Shown piece by piece: positions 63,540 to 64,000 of a DNA stretch of 64,000 bases. The translations under genes were made by a program, and so were the position numbers. The DNA comes from Demequina lutea (GTDB lineage: Bacteria > Actinomycetota > Actinomycetes > Actinomycetales > Demequinaceae), in the NCBI RefSeq assembly GCF_013409005.1, contig NZ_JACBZO010000001.1, forward strand, positions 2,728,001-2,792,000. The letters are read 5' to 3'. Positions within the stretch are counted from its first letter, which is position 1; every line of letters starts with the position of its first letter. The notes below the pieces were generated by a model. That model made no database searches and had not been told where the DNA came from. It was given only the letters and a program-made list of their open reading frames with translations.

Positions 63540-64000
63540 GTGTCAGCCTCAACCCCCATGCTCGATCCCGCCGTCGACCCCTTCAAGGACCCGGTCCTGA
63601 GGCGCAGCATCATCGCCATCATGGTGGGCGCTATGGCCGTCGTCTTCGACACCACCATCCTGTCGATCGCGATCCCCACGCTGACCAAGGACTTCAACGC
63701 GCCTCTCAACACCATTCAGTGGGTCGTCACCGGTTACCTGCTCGCGATGTTCGCGGTCATCCCGCTGACCGGCTGGGCGCAGCGCCGCTTCGGCGGCAAG
63801 CACTTGTGGATCGCGGCGCTCAGCCTGTTCACGCTCGGCTCGCTGCTGTGCGGGTTCGCGTGGAGCGCCACGAGCCTCATCGCGTTCCGGGCCTTGCAGG
63901 GCCTCGGTGGCGGCATCATCATCCCGCTCATGGCCACCATCCTCATGCAGGCCGCGGGCGGGCGCGCCCCCGGAAGGCTCATGGCCGTGGTCGGGCTACC
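63540..64000 (+). CDS. MFS drug efflux transporter, partial (DHA2/EmrB-QacA)
   Basis: The first ~153 residues from a GTG with AGGAG upstream are present; the gene runs off the right edge. They contain VVFDTTILSIAIPTL (the DHA2 motif D1-like), then TIQWVVTGYLLAM (the antiporter signature region), GWAQRRFGGKH and FRALQGLGGGIIIPLM. It is likely an efflux pump under control of the divergent TetR. Confidence 0.9.
   Translation, partial: MSASTPMLDPAVDPFKDPVLRRSIIAIMVGAMAVVFDTTILSIAIPTLTKDFNAPLNTIQWVVTGYLLAMFAVIPLTGWAQRRFGGKHLWIAALSLFTLGSLLCGFAWSATSLIAFRALQGLGGGIIIPLMATILMQAAGGRAPGRLMAVVGL

Overview
The window is high-GC actinobacterial chromosome. The pointers are a GlxR-type Crp regulator, a GlnR-type orphan response regulator, DUF4395/thioredoxin and DUF2516 genes, ClpC, an in-frame internal start in lysC, and many start codons lying 6-7 nt behind a TAnnnT hexamer. 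Gene content, including a GH94 phosphorylase with a CebR-like operator, fits the Micrococcales (Cellulomonas/Demequina-like). This placement is inference from gene content only.

Layout. 1-3.6 kb is an accessory patch: the end of an AAA-type ATPase, a MobV-like protein without its motif histidines, a DUF3800 gene, a duplicated terminator-like element, and a DUF2971 remnant abutting a chrB remnant. 3.6-5.8 kb holds a PAP2 phosphatase, a LytR_C membrane protein, tRNA-Ser(GGA) and the small SRP RNA. dnaX (5.8-7.9 kb) and recR (12.5 kb), normally close neighbours, are separated by an alpha/beta hydrolase and by a 3.1-kb segment bounded by 15-bp inverted repeats. That segment carries a large membrane protein plus response-regulator and IS1380-type transposase fragments. 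An HNH fragment lies just before recR.

13-21.2 kb runs on the minus strand: a SigE-type sigma factor with a membrane partner, two paralogous ABC-2 exporter modules and a carboxylesterase. 21.3-23.6 kb is lysC-asd. Then follow a ROK regulator, a 37-bp tandem repeat, tRNA-Pro(CGG), a metallophosphoesterase and a class A PBP with a PASTA domain, DUF4177-RidA, the Crp regulator, nth, nhaA and GlnR. 33.7-38.4 kb is a plus-strand run (membrane protein, thioredoxin, DUF4395, DsrE, a 36-aa membrane peptide, a nitrobindin-like protein, YgfZ, DUF2516, Dtd), followed by clpC. 41-46 kb carries an aldo/keto reductase, MutY, a lipoprotein-like membrane protein and RadA.

45.5-50.6 kb: a 984-residue Pro/Ala/Thr-rich single-pass membrane protein, a TetR regulator and an ABC exporter pair with its own promoter. 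50.8-54.6 kb: proC, the GH94 phosphorylase and a GRAM-domain protein. 54.7-55.9 kb holds two head-to-head gene relics, a frameshifted Fic protein and a VanX-like dipeptidase. The right end has FKBP, a repeat-bearing secreted protein, a P1 peptidase, a flavodoxin, an HNH nuclease and an Orr-type racemase whose expected PLP lysine is Gln. It ends with a three-gene operon of two paralogous membrane proteins and a winged-helix regulator, a YbaK deacylase, and a TetR/MFS efflux pair that runs off the edge.

Most interesting: (i) the 2TM-2TM-wHTH operon with a leaderless promoter covered by repeated ACTTTCCA/TGGAAAGT half-sites; (ii) the inverted-repeat cassette between dnaX and recR; (iii) the recurrent leaderless start architecture; (iv) proteins lacking catalytic residues (MobV-like, racemase, PAP2) and the Fic/VanX and DUF2971/ChrB junctions.
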